In this document: in pieces, positions 7,085 through 13,474 of the stretch
How the letters are laid out: each line of letters opens with the position of its first letter
Position numbering within the stretch: position 1 is the stretch's first letter
NCBI GenBank assembly: GCA_002450255.1
Contig: DJYW01000105.1
Coordinates: 1-13,474 of the forward strand
Source: Gammaproteobacteria bacterium UBA6968
Lineage (GTDB): Bacteria > Pseudomonadota > Gammaproteobacteria > Pseudomonadales > Azotimanducaceae
Length of the DNA: 13,474 nt
Direction of reading: 5' to 3'
Notes under the pieces: generated by a model
The model's input: the letters and a program-made list of their open reading frames with translations, nothing else
Told to the model about the DNA's origin: nothing
Databases searched by the model: none
Position numbers and translations under genes: made by a program

Positions 7085-7939
7085 ATGAATTGGACCAATC
7101 TCATCAGTGTCGAGGATCTAACCCAGCGATTATCCGCGGTGCGCATTCTCGACTGTCGCGCGGACTTGTTTGACGCTACCGCAGGCGAGCGGGCTTTTTT
7201 GGAAGCCCATATCCCCGGCGCTGTGCACGCCGACCTGGAACAACACTTGAGCTATACCGGTGCTGATCGCCTGCAAATTCGCGCCAAGCATGGCCGCCAT
7301 CCGTTACCCGAACGAGCCACCTGGCTCGAACAGGTCCGCGCTTGGGGTATCACCAACTCGGATCAGGTCGTGGTTTATGACGCTGCCGGCGGTGCTTTTG
7401 GCGCCCGGGCCTGGTGGTTATTGCGCTGGCTCGGCCATGCCAACGTAGCCGTTCTAAATGGCGGCTGGGAACAATGGCAGGACAACACTGAAAGCGGTAA
7501 TGGTGCGACGCACGGCACAAGCGACTTCGCAGAAGCCGCGCCACTAACACGCCTCGTTGCCACTGCCGAAATCACCGCAATGCTCGGTGCCGCCGACGCC
7601 ACGGCACCCGCTTGCACCCTCCTCGACGCTCGCAGCGAAGTACGTTTTGCCGGCGAAGAAGAACTTGTTGACCCAATTGCCGGTCACATACCCGGCGCGC
7701 AATGTCGACCGTATAACCTCAACTTAGATGCGCATGGCAAATTCCTACCGGCGCAGGAATTGGCGCAAGCGTTTGCCGCTTGTGGTGCTGATCCGGTGGT
7801 TTATTGCGGCTCCGGGGTATCCGCGACCCATCATGTATTGGCTATGCACGTTGCGGGATTGCCGGAACCGGGTCTGTATGCGGATTCGTGGAGCGGCTGG
7901 ATCACCGATCCGACGCGCCCGATTGGCCGCGGCCGCTAG
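7085..7939 (+). CDS. sseA: 3-Mercaptopyruvate sulfurtransferase (two-domain rhodanese)
   Basis: The 284-residue protein has two rhodanese domains. The N-terminal one (about 1-130) is inactive; it begins with LISVEDLTQRL and contains ILDCRADLFD, AHIPGAVHAD and the linker region VVVYDAAGGAFGARAWWLLRWLGH. The C-terminal one (about 150-284) has LLDARSEVRFAG, GHIPGAQCRPYN and the catalytic loop CGSGVSA with Cys241. The loop type CGSGVTA/CGSGVSA marks mercaptopyruvate sulfurtransferases, whereas thiosulfate rhodaneses carry CRKGVT. The enzyme transfers sulfur from 3-mercaptopyruvate to a thiophilic acceptor through a Cys persulfide. No Shine-Dalgarno is visible before ATG 7085. mnmC begins 18 nt after its stop, so the pair is probably one transcript. 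Confidence 0.93.
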   Translation: MNWTNLISVEDLTQRLSAVRILDCRADLFDATAGERAFLEAHIPGAVHADLEQHLSYTGADRLQIRAKHGRHPLPERATWLEQVRAWGITNSDQVVVYDAAGGAFGARAWWLLRWLGHANVAVLNGGWEQWQDNTESGNGATHGTSDFAEAAPLTRLVATAEITAMLGAADATAPACTLLDARSEVRFAGEEELVDPIAGHIPGAQCRPYNLNLDAHGKFLPAQELAQAFAACGADPVVYCGSGVSATHHVLAMHVAGLPEPGLYADSWSGWITDPTRPIGRGR

Positions 7940-7957
7940 CGGTTCGACGCTAAGTTT

Positions 7958-9853
7958 ATGTCTACCAGCAATGCAGATACCGATGCGCGAACTGCTGAGT
8001 CTGTTCTAACGCCCGCAGACATAAGTTGGCGCGACGGCCGACCTTTTGCCGCCGCATTCGACGATATTTACGGTGCCGCCGATGGCAGCAGCGAAGTCCA
8101 GCGTGTCTTTTTACGACCCAGCCAAATCCTGGAACGAGCGCGCTCAGTACCCTGCGTACAAGTCGCCGAACTGGGTTTCGGCACCGGTTTGAATTTTGTG
8201 GTTCTGGCTAGCGAAATCGTCAAGCGCACCAGCACCAACCTACATTTCATTAGTTTTGAAGCGCATCCACTTAGCGCGGCCACCTGGCGCGAATTCGCAG
8301 GCCGTGACCACGCCGATCCAGTGCAAAACTCGCTCTACTGGAATCTTGCAAACCATCCACCACCGCTGTTACCCGGTTGGCATCGCCGCCGCTTTTGCGA
8401 CGGGCGAATTCAGTTAAGCGTGTTTCATGGCGACGTCAGCGATGGCTTAGACGAGCTGCTCGCTAGCCAGCGTCAGGCCATCGACAGCTGGTGGCTGGAC
8501 GGCTTTTCGCCGGTGAAAAATCCAGCCATGTGGTCAGCGCATCTGTGGTCGAAGCTAGCTCGCCTCTCCACCCATACGACCTATGTCGTGTCGTTCACAG
8601 CAGCCGGGGCGGTGCGACGGGGCCTCACTGCGGCGGGCTTCTCAATGGAGAAAATCGATCAACGTCCCTATAAACGCGCCAGTATCGTTGGCCGATATTG
8701 CGGCCCGATAACGCTACCCATTCACACCCCTCCAGCGCATGTCCGCATCGCGGGCGGCGGCATTGCCGGGGCGACGGCGGCACGATTACTGGCCGAACAA
8801 AACATCAAAGTAACGGTTTACGAACCCAACGCGCTGGCAAGCGGCGGCTCGAAGATGCCGTCTAGCCTATTGCACACGCGTTTGTTGGGCGACGGCAGTG
8901 CAGAGGCTGAACTGCGTTGTCGCGCTTTTCATTGGGCGCGTAATTTTTTGGGAACCGAAGCGGCCTTAGCGGCAAGCGGCGCTTTGCAGCTACCCCGCGA
9001 TGCGGCTGACGTTGGCAAACTTGAGCGCATCTATGCTCGCTACGCCGAACCAGACGGAGATGCCGCCGCCTGGATTCAGTGGATCGACCGTGCCGAACTA
9101 CAAGACCGGTTTCAATTACCTGCCGCGCTGCTCACCGTGCTGCCAGCACCGATTGCGCTATGGTTCCCAACCGCAGCCGTCATCAACTTACCGGAACTTT
9201 GCCGTAGCCTGCTGGATCACGCGCATATCGAGCTGATGCAGAGCGCACTGCCGCCAAGGGATCATGCAGGCACGAATAGCAGGTTCACGGCAGCGATTTT
9301 AGCGAATGCGGACGCCGCCAAGGCCTACTGCCCAGAGCTTAATCTGGAAACCGGCGAAGTTGGCGGGCAGTTGGATTGGATCACCCCGCCAAACACCGCC
9401 GTGTCGGTTCCAGTAGTCGGCCAGGGCTATATGATTCCTAGCACCGGGCATTGGACCATCGGCTCCACCTATGAGCAGCGGCCGTGGGCCAGTGCGGACG
9501 CGAGCGCCAGCAATTTAGAAAAAAACCGGTTGTTGCTGAATGTTGCGGATGCGGAATCGGCTCAGACCTTGTTACACCACTACAAGCGCGCCGCCCGCTG
9601 TGTCGCCAGTGATCGCATTCCGGTGGTTGGTCGCATAGACGAAACCACCTGGATTAGCACGGCCCATTCGTCCATGGGTACCTCGTCTGCCCCGATGGCC
9701 GCGGCGATTATCGTCAGTGATCTGTTGGGATGGGTGCAGCCAGTATCCGCGCGCGTAGCAAAATGTTTGCAGCCGCAGCGATTTCTAGCAAGACAAGCGA
9801 GGCGCGGGATTAAATATATTGGTTCTCAAAAAGACACAAAAACCGATCGATAA
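7958..9853 (+). CDS. mnmC: Bifunctional tRNA mnm5s2U34 synthase MnmC
   Basis: MnmC carries out the last two steps of mnm5s2U34 synthesis in the anticodons of tRNA-Glu, -Lys and related tRNAs: FAD-dependent removal of the carboxymethyl group, then SAM-dependent methylation. The N-terminal methyltransferase half (about 1-250) shows FDDIYG, the SAM-binding ELGFGTGLNF (residues 71-80) and WWLDGFSPVKNPAMW near 178-192. The C-terminal oxidase half starts with the dinucleotide fold VRIAGGGIAGATAARLL (GxGxxG at 266-271) and continues through GYMIPSTGHWTIGSTY and a closing SSMGTSSAPMAAAII. At 631 residues it is about 37 shorter than the E. coli protein, with the difference in the oxidase half. The usual ASGN motif after the FAD fold reads ASGGSKM here. 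ATG 7958 has only a weak ribosome binding site. No gene follows on the same strand. Confidence 0.94.
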   Translation: MSTSNADTDARTAESVLTPADISWRDGRPFAAAFDDIYGAADGSSEVQRVFLRPSQILERARSVPCVQVAELGFGTGLNFVVLASEIVKRTSTNLHFISFEAHPLSAATWREFAGRDHADPVQNSLYWNLANHPPPLLPGWHRRRFCDGRIQLSVFHGDVSDGLDELLASQRQAIDSWWLDGFSPVKNPAMWSAHLWSKLARLSTHTTYVVSFTAAGAVRRGLTAAGFSMEKIDQRPYKRASIVGRYCGPITLPIHTPPAHVRIAGGGIAGATAARLLAEQNIKVTVYEPNALASGGSKMPSSLLHTRLLGDGSAEAELRCRAFHWARNFLGTEAALAASGALQLPRDAADVGKLERIYARYAEPDGDAAAWIQWIDRAELQDRFQLPAALLTVLPAPIALWFPTAAVINLPELCRSLLDHAHIELMQSALPPRDHAGTNSRFTAAILANADAAKAYCPELNLETGEVGGQLDWITPPNTAVSVPVVGQGYMIPSTGHWTIGSTYEQRPWASADASASNLEKNRLLLNVADAESAQTLLHHYKRAARCVASDRIPVVGRIDETTWISTAHSSMGTSSAPMAAAIIVSDLLGWVQPVSARVAKCLQPQRFLARQARRGIKYIGSQKDTKTDR

Positions 9854-9997
9854 CTCCATATCATTAGTTCAGCGCATATCAATCAGCAGAGGTAGCGCGA
9901 AGGTGCGATGGACAGGTGCGAATGTTCACAAACCGGTGCGCATCACTCGAGTCGGGGCTACGTTTAGCGCCGCCTCCGTCGAGCACTGCCTCTGAGG

Positions 9998-10022
9998 CTC
10001 TGGTTCTTGAAAAGAACCAGAG
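9998..10022. terminator. Perfect 11-bp hairpin between convergent mnmC and serA
   Basis: CTCTGGTTCTT (9998-10008) and AAGAACCAGAG (10012-10022) are exact complements around a 3-nt GAA loop. A smaller palindrome, GCCTCTGAGGC (9988-9998), touches its left edge. The hairpin is roughly central in the 293-nt gap between two converging genes, where a shared terminator or transcript-protecting structure would be expected. Neither strand has a U-tract after it, so intrinsic termination is not assured. Confidence 0.45.
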
Positions 10023-10146
10023 AAGCCGCGCGACAACGGATTGGCTGGCAACAGCGATACAGTCTGAATCGCGGTGCTTACTGCCGGGCCAACAGCGCAT
10101 TAGATGGCGTTCGTGCTGGCCCTAACCACCGCTGACCAAGGGGAAT

Positions 10147-11322
10147 TTACGCGGAGATAACGCGCACGTCCGTAACACTGTCGATTGCCGTCAGCGCATC
10201 CAACAAACCCGCATCGGGTTCCGCTGACACGTCGATCAGGTTATACGCCAGATCGTCACGGCTCTTGTTTAGCATATCGATCACATTGATTTCGCGTTCA
10301 GCCAATACGGACGTGATTTGGCCGAGCATGCCAGGTACGTTGCGGTTAGTAATGGTCAAGCGATACCCGTCTGCGGGCTCCAGACTTACGGACGGATAAT
10401 TGACCGAGTTCACAATACTGCCAGTTTCGAGAAAACGGCAAAGCTGATCGGCAGCCATGACCGCGCAATTTTCTTCTGCTTCGTCCGTGCTGGCCCCAAG
10501 GTGCGGGGTCAACATGACACGCTCATCATCCAGCATGCCGGGCACGGGGAAGTCTGCCACATAGCGGCTGATACGCCCGTCTGCCAGTGCTTGCCGCAAG
10601 GCATCGGTAGCCACGATGGGCTGACGCGCAAAGTTGAGTAAGACACTGCCTTTTTTGAAGGCGTTTAAACTTTCCGCATTCACCAAACCTTCAGTTACTG
10701 GTAAAAGCGGTACGTGTAGCGTGACGTAATCCGCGCGAGCGAATAGGCTGGGCAGCTCCTGCATGCGCTCAACCTGTGACGGAATGCGCCACGCGGCATC
10801 AACCGAAATCGCCGGGTCATAGCCTAAAACGTTCATTCCCATATCCATTCCGGCACGCGCAACCAAAGAGCCGATTGCACCGAGACCGACGACACCCAGG
10901 GTCTTACCCACTAACTCGCGGCCTTTAAAGCGCTTCTTTTCCGCTTCTACCAGTTTATTTAATTCGGTTTCGTCACTGACATTGGCCAAAGATCGCACAT
11001 ACTGAATGCCGCCAAACACATCACGAGATGCAAGCAACAGTGCAGTCAGCACCAATTCCTTAACCGAGTTCGCATTTGCCCCGGGTGTGTTAAACACCAC
11101 AATGCCTCGCTCGCTACACGCTTCTACCGGCACGTTATTCACACCGGCACCAGCGCGAGCAATGGCCCGCAGTCCCACCGGCATCTCATCGGTTGCCAAC
11201 TTATGGCTGCGCAACAAGATTGCTTCGGGACTTTCCTGATCCGCGCCAACGGCATATTTGTCGGCTGGAAACCGCGCTAAACCGGCTTCGGCGATGGCGT
11301 TGAAGGTTTTAACTTTGTACAT
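10147..11322 (-). CDS. serA: D-3-phosphoglycerate dehydrogenase SerA (short, ACT-containing type)
   Basis: SerA oxidises 3-phosphoglycerate to 3-phosphohydroxypyruvate with NAD, the first step of serine synthesis. The 391-residue protein has the split substrate domain, with AILLRSHKL (35-42) and ARAGAGVNNVPVEACSERGIVVFNTPGAN (the longest conserved block, residues 55-83). The NAD fold has GLGAIG (146-151), followed by NFARQPIV (Arg233) and TPHLGASTDEAEENCA (catalytic His274). An ACT domain near 321-391 suggests serine feedback. It is of the short 387-395 residue type, shared from memory with clostridial enzymes and some gammaproteobacteria. The E. coli motif that supplies the triad Glu (DVF..EP) reads VADFPVPGM here, so that Glu is not at its usual place. 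The start ATG has no Shine-Dalgarno and sits just downstream of a good promoter. Confidence 0.93.
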   Translation of the reverse strand: MYKVKTFNAIAEAGLARFPADKYAVGADQESPEAILLRSHKLATDEMPVGLRAIARAGAGVNNVPVEACSERGIVVFNTPGANANSVKELVLTALLLASRDVFGGIQYVRSLANVSDETELNKLVEAEKKRFKGRELVGKTLGVVGLGAIGSLVARAGMDMGMNVLGYDPAISVDAAWRIPSQVERMQELPSLFARADYVTLHVPLLPVTEGLVNAESLNAFKKGSVLLNFARQPIVATDALRQALADGRISRYVADFPVPGMLDDERVMLTPHLGASTDEAEENCAVMAADQLCRFLETGSIVNSVNYPSVSLEPADGYRLTITNRNVPGMLGQITSVLAEREINVIDMLNKSRDDLAYNLIDVSAEPDAGLLDALTAIDSVTDVRVISA

Positions 11323-11351
11323 AGAGTGGGGCGCCTAAAATGGGACGGGGA

Positions 11352-11380
11352 AAGGTAGGCGGCGCACTCGACCCTGTCAA
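11352..11380 (-). promoter_or_regulatory. Sigma70-like promoter for serA
   Basis: On the minus strand a perfect -35 TTGACA (11380-11375) is followed by exactly 17 nt and then TACCTT (11357-11352), a three-of-six -10. Transcription would begin near 11345, giving a leader of only about 20 nt before the serA ATG, which fits the lack of a ribosome binding site there. It also implies serA is transcribed separately from murG and hda. Confidence 0.55.
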
Positions 11381-11560
11381 GCGAGCGTGGCATGCGAGGG
11401 CTTATCTGATCGTAAGATGCAAAGCGGCCTACAATTTGCTCACGCTCAAAACGGGTGACTACAGGATATAAACAGCTCACGTTGCATTGAATTATCATCC
11501 CTAGCTGTCACCGCACAGCGGGATGGGACCACGTTAAATCAGGCTCGCCTTATACCGGTG

Positions 11561-12685
11561 CTAGTCAGCGCGAATCAGCGCTTCGATCTCAGTCACGACG
11601 ATGGCGACGGTGTCAGGACGCTGCCAGGTTCGCAGCGCAGCTTGATAGGTGTCCGCTTGGGCCACCAGTGCTGCGAGCGCCGCCATCAATCGTTTTGTAT
11701 CGAGTTCACTCTCCGCCAACACCGCGCTCATGCCCAGGCCTTCTGCAAACTCAGCATTCATCACCTGATCGCTACGCGACGCTTTCGGTGAAAGCGGAAT
11801 CAGCAGATTCAGCTTCGCTAATGCCAACAACTCAAATAGCGCATTCGCGCCGGCCCGAGAAATCACTATGGCTGCAGCGGCCAGAAGATCTTCCCAGCCC
11901 GCATCGATGTATTCCAGTTCAGTATATCCCGCCTGATCGACACCGATGGTTTTGCCGGCACCGCAAACGTGCACAACCTGATAGGTCGATAACAATTGCG
12001 GCAACGCCGCGCGAATGGCTTCGTTAATGGGAGCCGCACCCAAACTGCCACCCGTAACAAGTAGCAACGGCCGCGCGTCGAGCGACCAGCGCTGCAGGGC
12101 TCGCTGCGCATCACCTTGTAACACCTGCCGCCGTATCGGCGTGCCGGCATACAGCGTTTTGCCGCGCATCAGTGTAATTCGGGTCTCCGGAAAGCTGACG
12201 CATAGCACGCGCAAAAACGGTGCGGCCAAGCGATTGGCCAAACCTGGGGTCAAATCGGATTCGTGAGCGATGACGGGTATGCGCAGCAATCCGGCCGCAA
12301 CGACTATCGGCAATGACACGAACCCGCCTTTGGAAAACACCACCTGCGGCCGATCAGCAATCAGCATAGCTAAGGCCTGAACAAACCCGGCAGCGATTAA
12401 GGCGAGGTCGGTAAAGTTCCGCCAAGACCAGTAACGCCGCAGCTTGCCGGAAAAAATGCCCCGATAGGTTAGCCCAAGCTGGGCGGTTAAACGCTGCTCA
12501 AGACCCGACCGGGTTCCCACGTACGTCACGCGCCAACCGCGTATCAATAACTCATCCAAAATGGGTAAAGCAGGTAGTACGTGCCCCGCGCTGCCACCGC
12601 CAACGGCGACAATATGCTGCGATTTGATGGCGGCCGTTGTCATCTCTGCTCGATTATCTGGTGTCCTCGTCATCGCTCGCGGCAC
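11561..12685 (-). CDS. murG: MurG-family UDP-GlcNAc glycosyltransferase (stand-alone type)
   Basis: This is a 374-residue GT28 glycosyltransferase. MurG transfers GlcNAc from UDP-GlcNAc to lipid I on the inner face of the cytoplasmic membrane, forming lipid II for peptidoglycan. Visible motifs are the N-terminal donor/acceptor loop GGGSAGHVLPAL (29-40), SGKLRRYWSWRNF, FSKGGFVSLPIVVAA, HESDLTPGLANRL, GGSLGAAPIN and ISRAGANALFELLAL followed by SDQ. Several differ from division-cluster proteobacterial MurG, where the equivalents are GGTGGH, HEQNAVPGLTN and SRAGALTVSE. The pattern here matches the second, stand-alone MurG found in some Firmicutes. No other dcw gene is nearby. The GTG start at 12685 directly abuts the hda stop and has AGGG 6 nt upstream; ATG 12673 and ATG 12643 are alternatives. 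It may be a paralog or the sole MurG; the window cannot tell. Confidence 0.88.
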   Translation of the reverse strand: MPRAMTRTPDNRAEMTTAAIKSQHIVAVGGGSAGHVLPALPILDELLIRGWRVTYVGTRSGLEQRLTAQLGLTYRGIFSGKLRRYWSWRNFTDLALIAAGFVQALAMLIADRPQVVFSKGGFVSLPIVVAAGLLRIPVIAHESDLTPGLANRLAAPFLRVLCVSFPETRITLMRGKTLYAGTPIRRQVLQGDAQRALQRWSLDARPLLLVTGGSLGAAPINEAIRAALPQLLSTYQVVHVCGAGKTIGVDQAGYTELEYIDAGWEDLLAAAAIVISRAGANALFELLALAKLNLLIPLSPKASRSDQVMNAEFAEGLGMSAVLAESELDTKRLMAALAALVAQADTYQAALRTWQRPDTVAIVVTEIEALIRAD

Positions 12686-13408
12686 CTAATACCCTAACAC
12701 TTCTTTTAATAGGGGAATGGTCAAGAGTCGCTGTTCGCGCAATGTCGCCACATTTAAACGCGCCAAATCTTCCAGCAGTTGATCAACTCGGCGCGGGCCA
12801 CGACGCAGCCAGTAGGTCAGCACCGCGTCGCTAATACTGTAGCCGCATTGCTGAGCGCGCAGGCGTAACAGTTTCGCTTTGTCATCGTCTTGCAGAGGCA
12901 CCACGCTGAAATGCGGCAGCGCGAGCAATCGCGAACGCAGATCCGCAAGGTTTAGATGAGTATGCAATACCGATTGGCTGTGGCCGACAAGCAATCGGCC
13001 GCGCGACGACAGCAAAGCTTCGTACACTGCCATCAACAACTCCTTGCCTGCCTCGCGCTCCAACAAGCCGCCGACGTTGTCTAACGCCAGGCATTGCCCT
13101 ACACCGTCACAATCGATTTGCCGCAGCAGTTCGGCAGCAGCAGCCTGCCACGCATTGTCCGAAAGGCGTTGTAAAGGTTCACAATCCAGATAACGAGCAA
13201 CACCATTCTGAGCGTTCACCCAGCCTTGTAGGAGATGCGTGCGACCAGACGCCGTCGGACCATACAACCATAGCCCCCAAAAACTCGTCGCATTGCTGCC
13301 GACGGTAGCGGTCAACGCCGCCAGCAATTCCTGATTGGCGCCGACAACAAACTCGTCTAGGTCCGGCGCTTTGGATGGATCAAGTGACAGGACAATTTGC
13401 TGGGTCAA
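12686..13408 (-). CDS. hda: DnaA regulatory inactivator Hda
   Basis: Hda is a DnaA-like AAA+ protein that, bound to the DNA-loaded sliding clamp, stimulates ATP hydrolysis by DnaA and so prevents re-initiation. The 240-residue protein opens with QQIVLSL, a variant of the QL.LPL clamp-binding peptide. It continues with the P-loop GPTASGRTHLL (50-60), a Walker B-like LALDNVGGL near 107-115, LADLRSRL with the box VII arginines (Arg158, Arg160) and a sensor 2 region near LRRGPRRVDQLLEDL. The end, LLTIPLLKEVLGY, matches the usual LTIPFVKE.L terminus. Arg replaces Lys in the P-loop, which is also the case in E. coli Hda. The start is TTG 13408 with GGAG 7 nt upstream, and its second and third bases are shared with the stop of the preceding gene. 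No ATG lies upstream in frame within the window. Confidence 0.92.
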   Translation of the reverse strand: MTQQIVLSLDPSKAPDLDEFVVGANQELLAALTATVGSNATSFWGLWLYGPTASGRTHLLQGWVNAQNGVARYLDCEPLQRLSDNAWQAAAAELLRQIDCDGVGQCLALDNVGGLLEREAGKELLMAVYEALLSSRGRLLVGHSQSVLHTHLNLADLRSRLLALPHFSVVPLQDDDKAKLLRLRAQQCGYSISDAVLTYWLRRGPRRVDQLLEDLARLNVATLREQRLLTIPLLKEVLGY

Positions 13409-13474
13409 AGCGATGCTCCCGGTCCCGGCAGCGATGCTCGCTTGAGTCTCGCTGCGCCACCCAACGCCAAACCG
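13405..13474 (-). CDS. C-terminal end of an unidentified protein upstream of hda
   Basis: A minus-strand frame enters from the right edge and ends in GLALGGAARLKRASLPGPGASL, with its TGA at 13407-13405 overlapping the hda TTG start (TTGA). Such an overlap is typical of translationally coupled operon genes, which is the main reason to call it. The frame that continues directly into hda is also open to the window edge, so a longer hda cannot be fully excluded. Twenty-two residues are too few to identify the family. Confidence 0.4.
   Translation of the reverse strand, partial: GLALGGAARLKRASLPGPGASL

Noticed and set aside
9879..10125. Overlapping open frames on both strands in the mnmC/serA gap (9879-10100 minus, 9916-10125 plus)
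   Set aside because: Both are short and overlap each other across the perfect hairpin, with low-complexity or atypical composition. Neither resembles a protein.
13235..13264. Lys-to-Arg change in the Hda P-loop (GPTASGRT) as a possible inactivating mutation
   Set aside because: E. coli Hda also has Arg at this position (GREGAGRS), so it is a family feature.
1..13474. Search by eye for CRISPR repeats, transposase genes, integrases, phage genes, tRNA or toxin-antitoxin pairs
   Set aside because: None was seen. Apart from the gaps described, the window is filled by recognisable housekeeping genes.

Overview
The window looks like ordinary chromosomal core from a gammaproteobacterium. The evidence is Hda, the MnmC fusion, YciO divergent from YciB, a DesA-type desaturase, a cold-shock-domain protein, and a moderately GC-rich sequence with frequent non-ATG starts. 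I cannot name the genus from the sequence. No transposase, integrase, phage gene, tRNA, rRNA or CRISPR array is visible.

Left part (1-5228): the first 19 codons of a YciO/Sua5-family gene read leftward off the window edge. Divergent from it is a compact rightward run: yciB (septation/inner-membrane protein), pdxJ (vitamin B6 synthesis, start overlapping the yciB stop by one base) and a signal-peptide-bearing cyclophilin-type prolyl isomerase starting 4 nt after pdxJ. A 346-nt gap follows, then a two-helix membrane protein ending in a cold-shock domain, a strong hairpin, and argS.

Middle part (5229-9853): argS and a leftward membrane fatty-acid desaturase (three histidine boxes) converge on a 390-nt structured gap with no convincing gene. 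Divergent from the desaturase, a 3-mercaptopyruvate sulfurtransferase (active-site loop CGSGVSA) is followed 18 nt later by mnmC, the bifunctional enzyme that finishes mnm5s2U34 in tRNA.

Right part (9854-13474): everything is leftward. Transcription order is an unidentified gene tail, hda (TTG start overlapping that gene's stop), a MurG-family glycosyltransferase (GTG start abutting the hda stop), then serA with its own good sigma70-like promoter. The MurG protein carries motifs of the stand-alone type rather than the usual division-cluster proteobacterial type. SerA belongs to a short ACT-containing branch in which the usual catalytic-triad Glu motif reads ADFP.

Most of the window is housekeeping, and I found no clear new multi-gene system. 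The points most worth a second look are the membrane-tethered cold-shock-domain protein and the long gap ahead of it, the atypical MurG next to hda, the structured 390-nt convergent gap, and several perfect intergenic hairpins that lack U-tracts.
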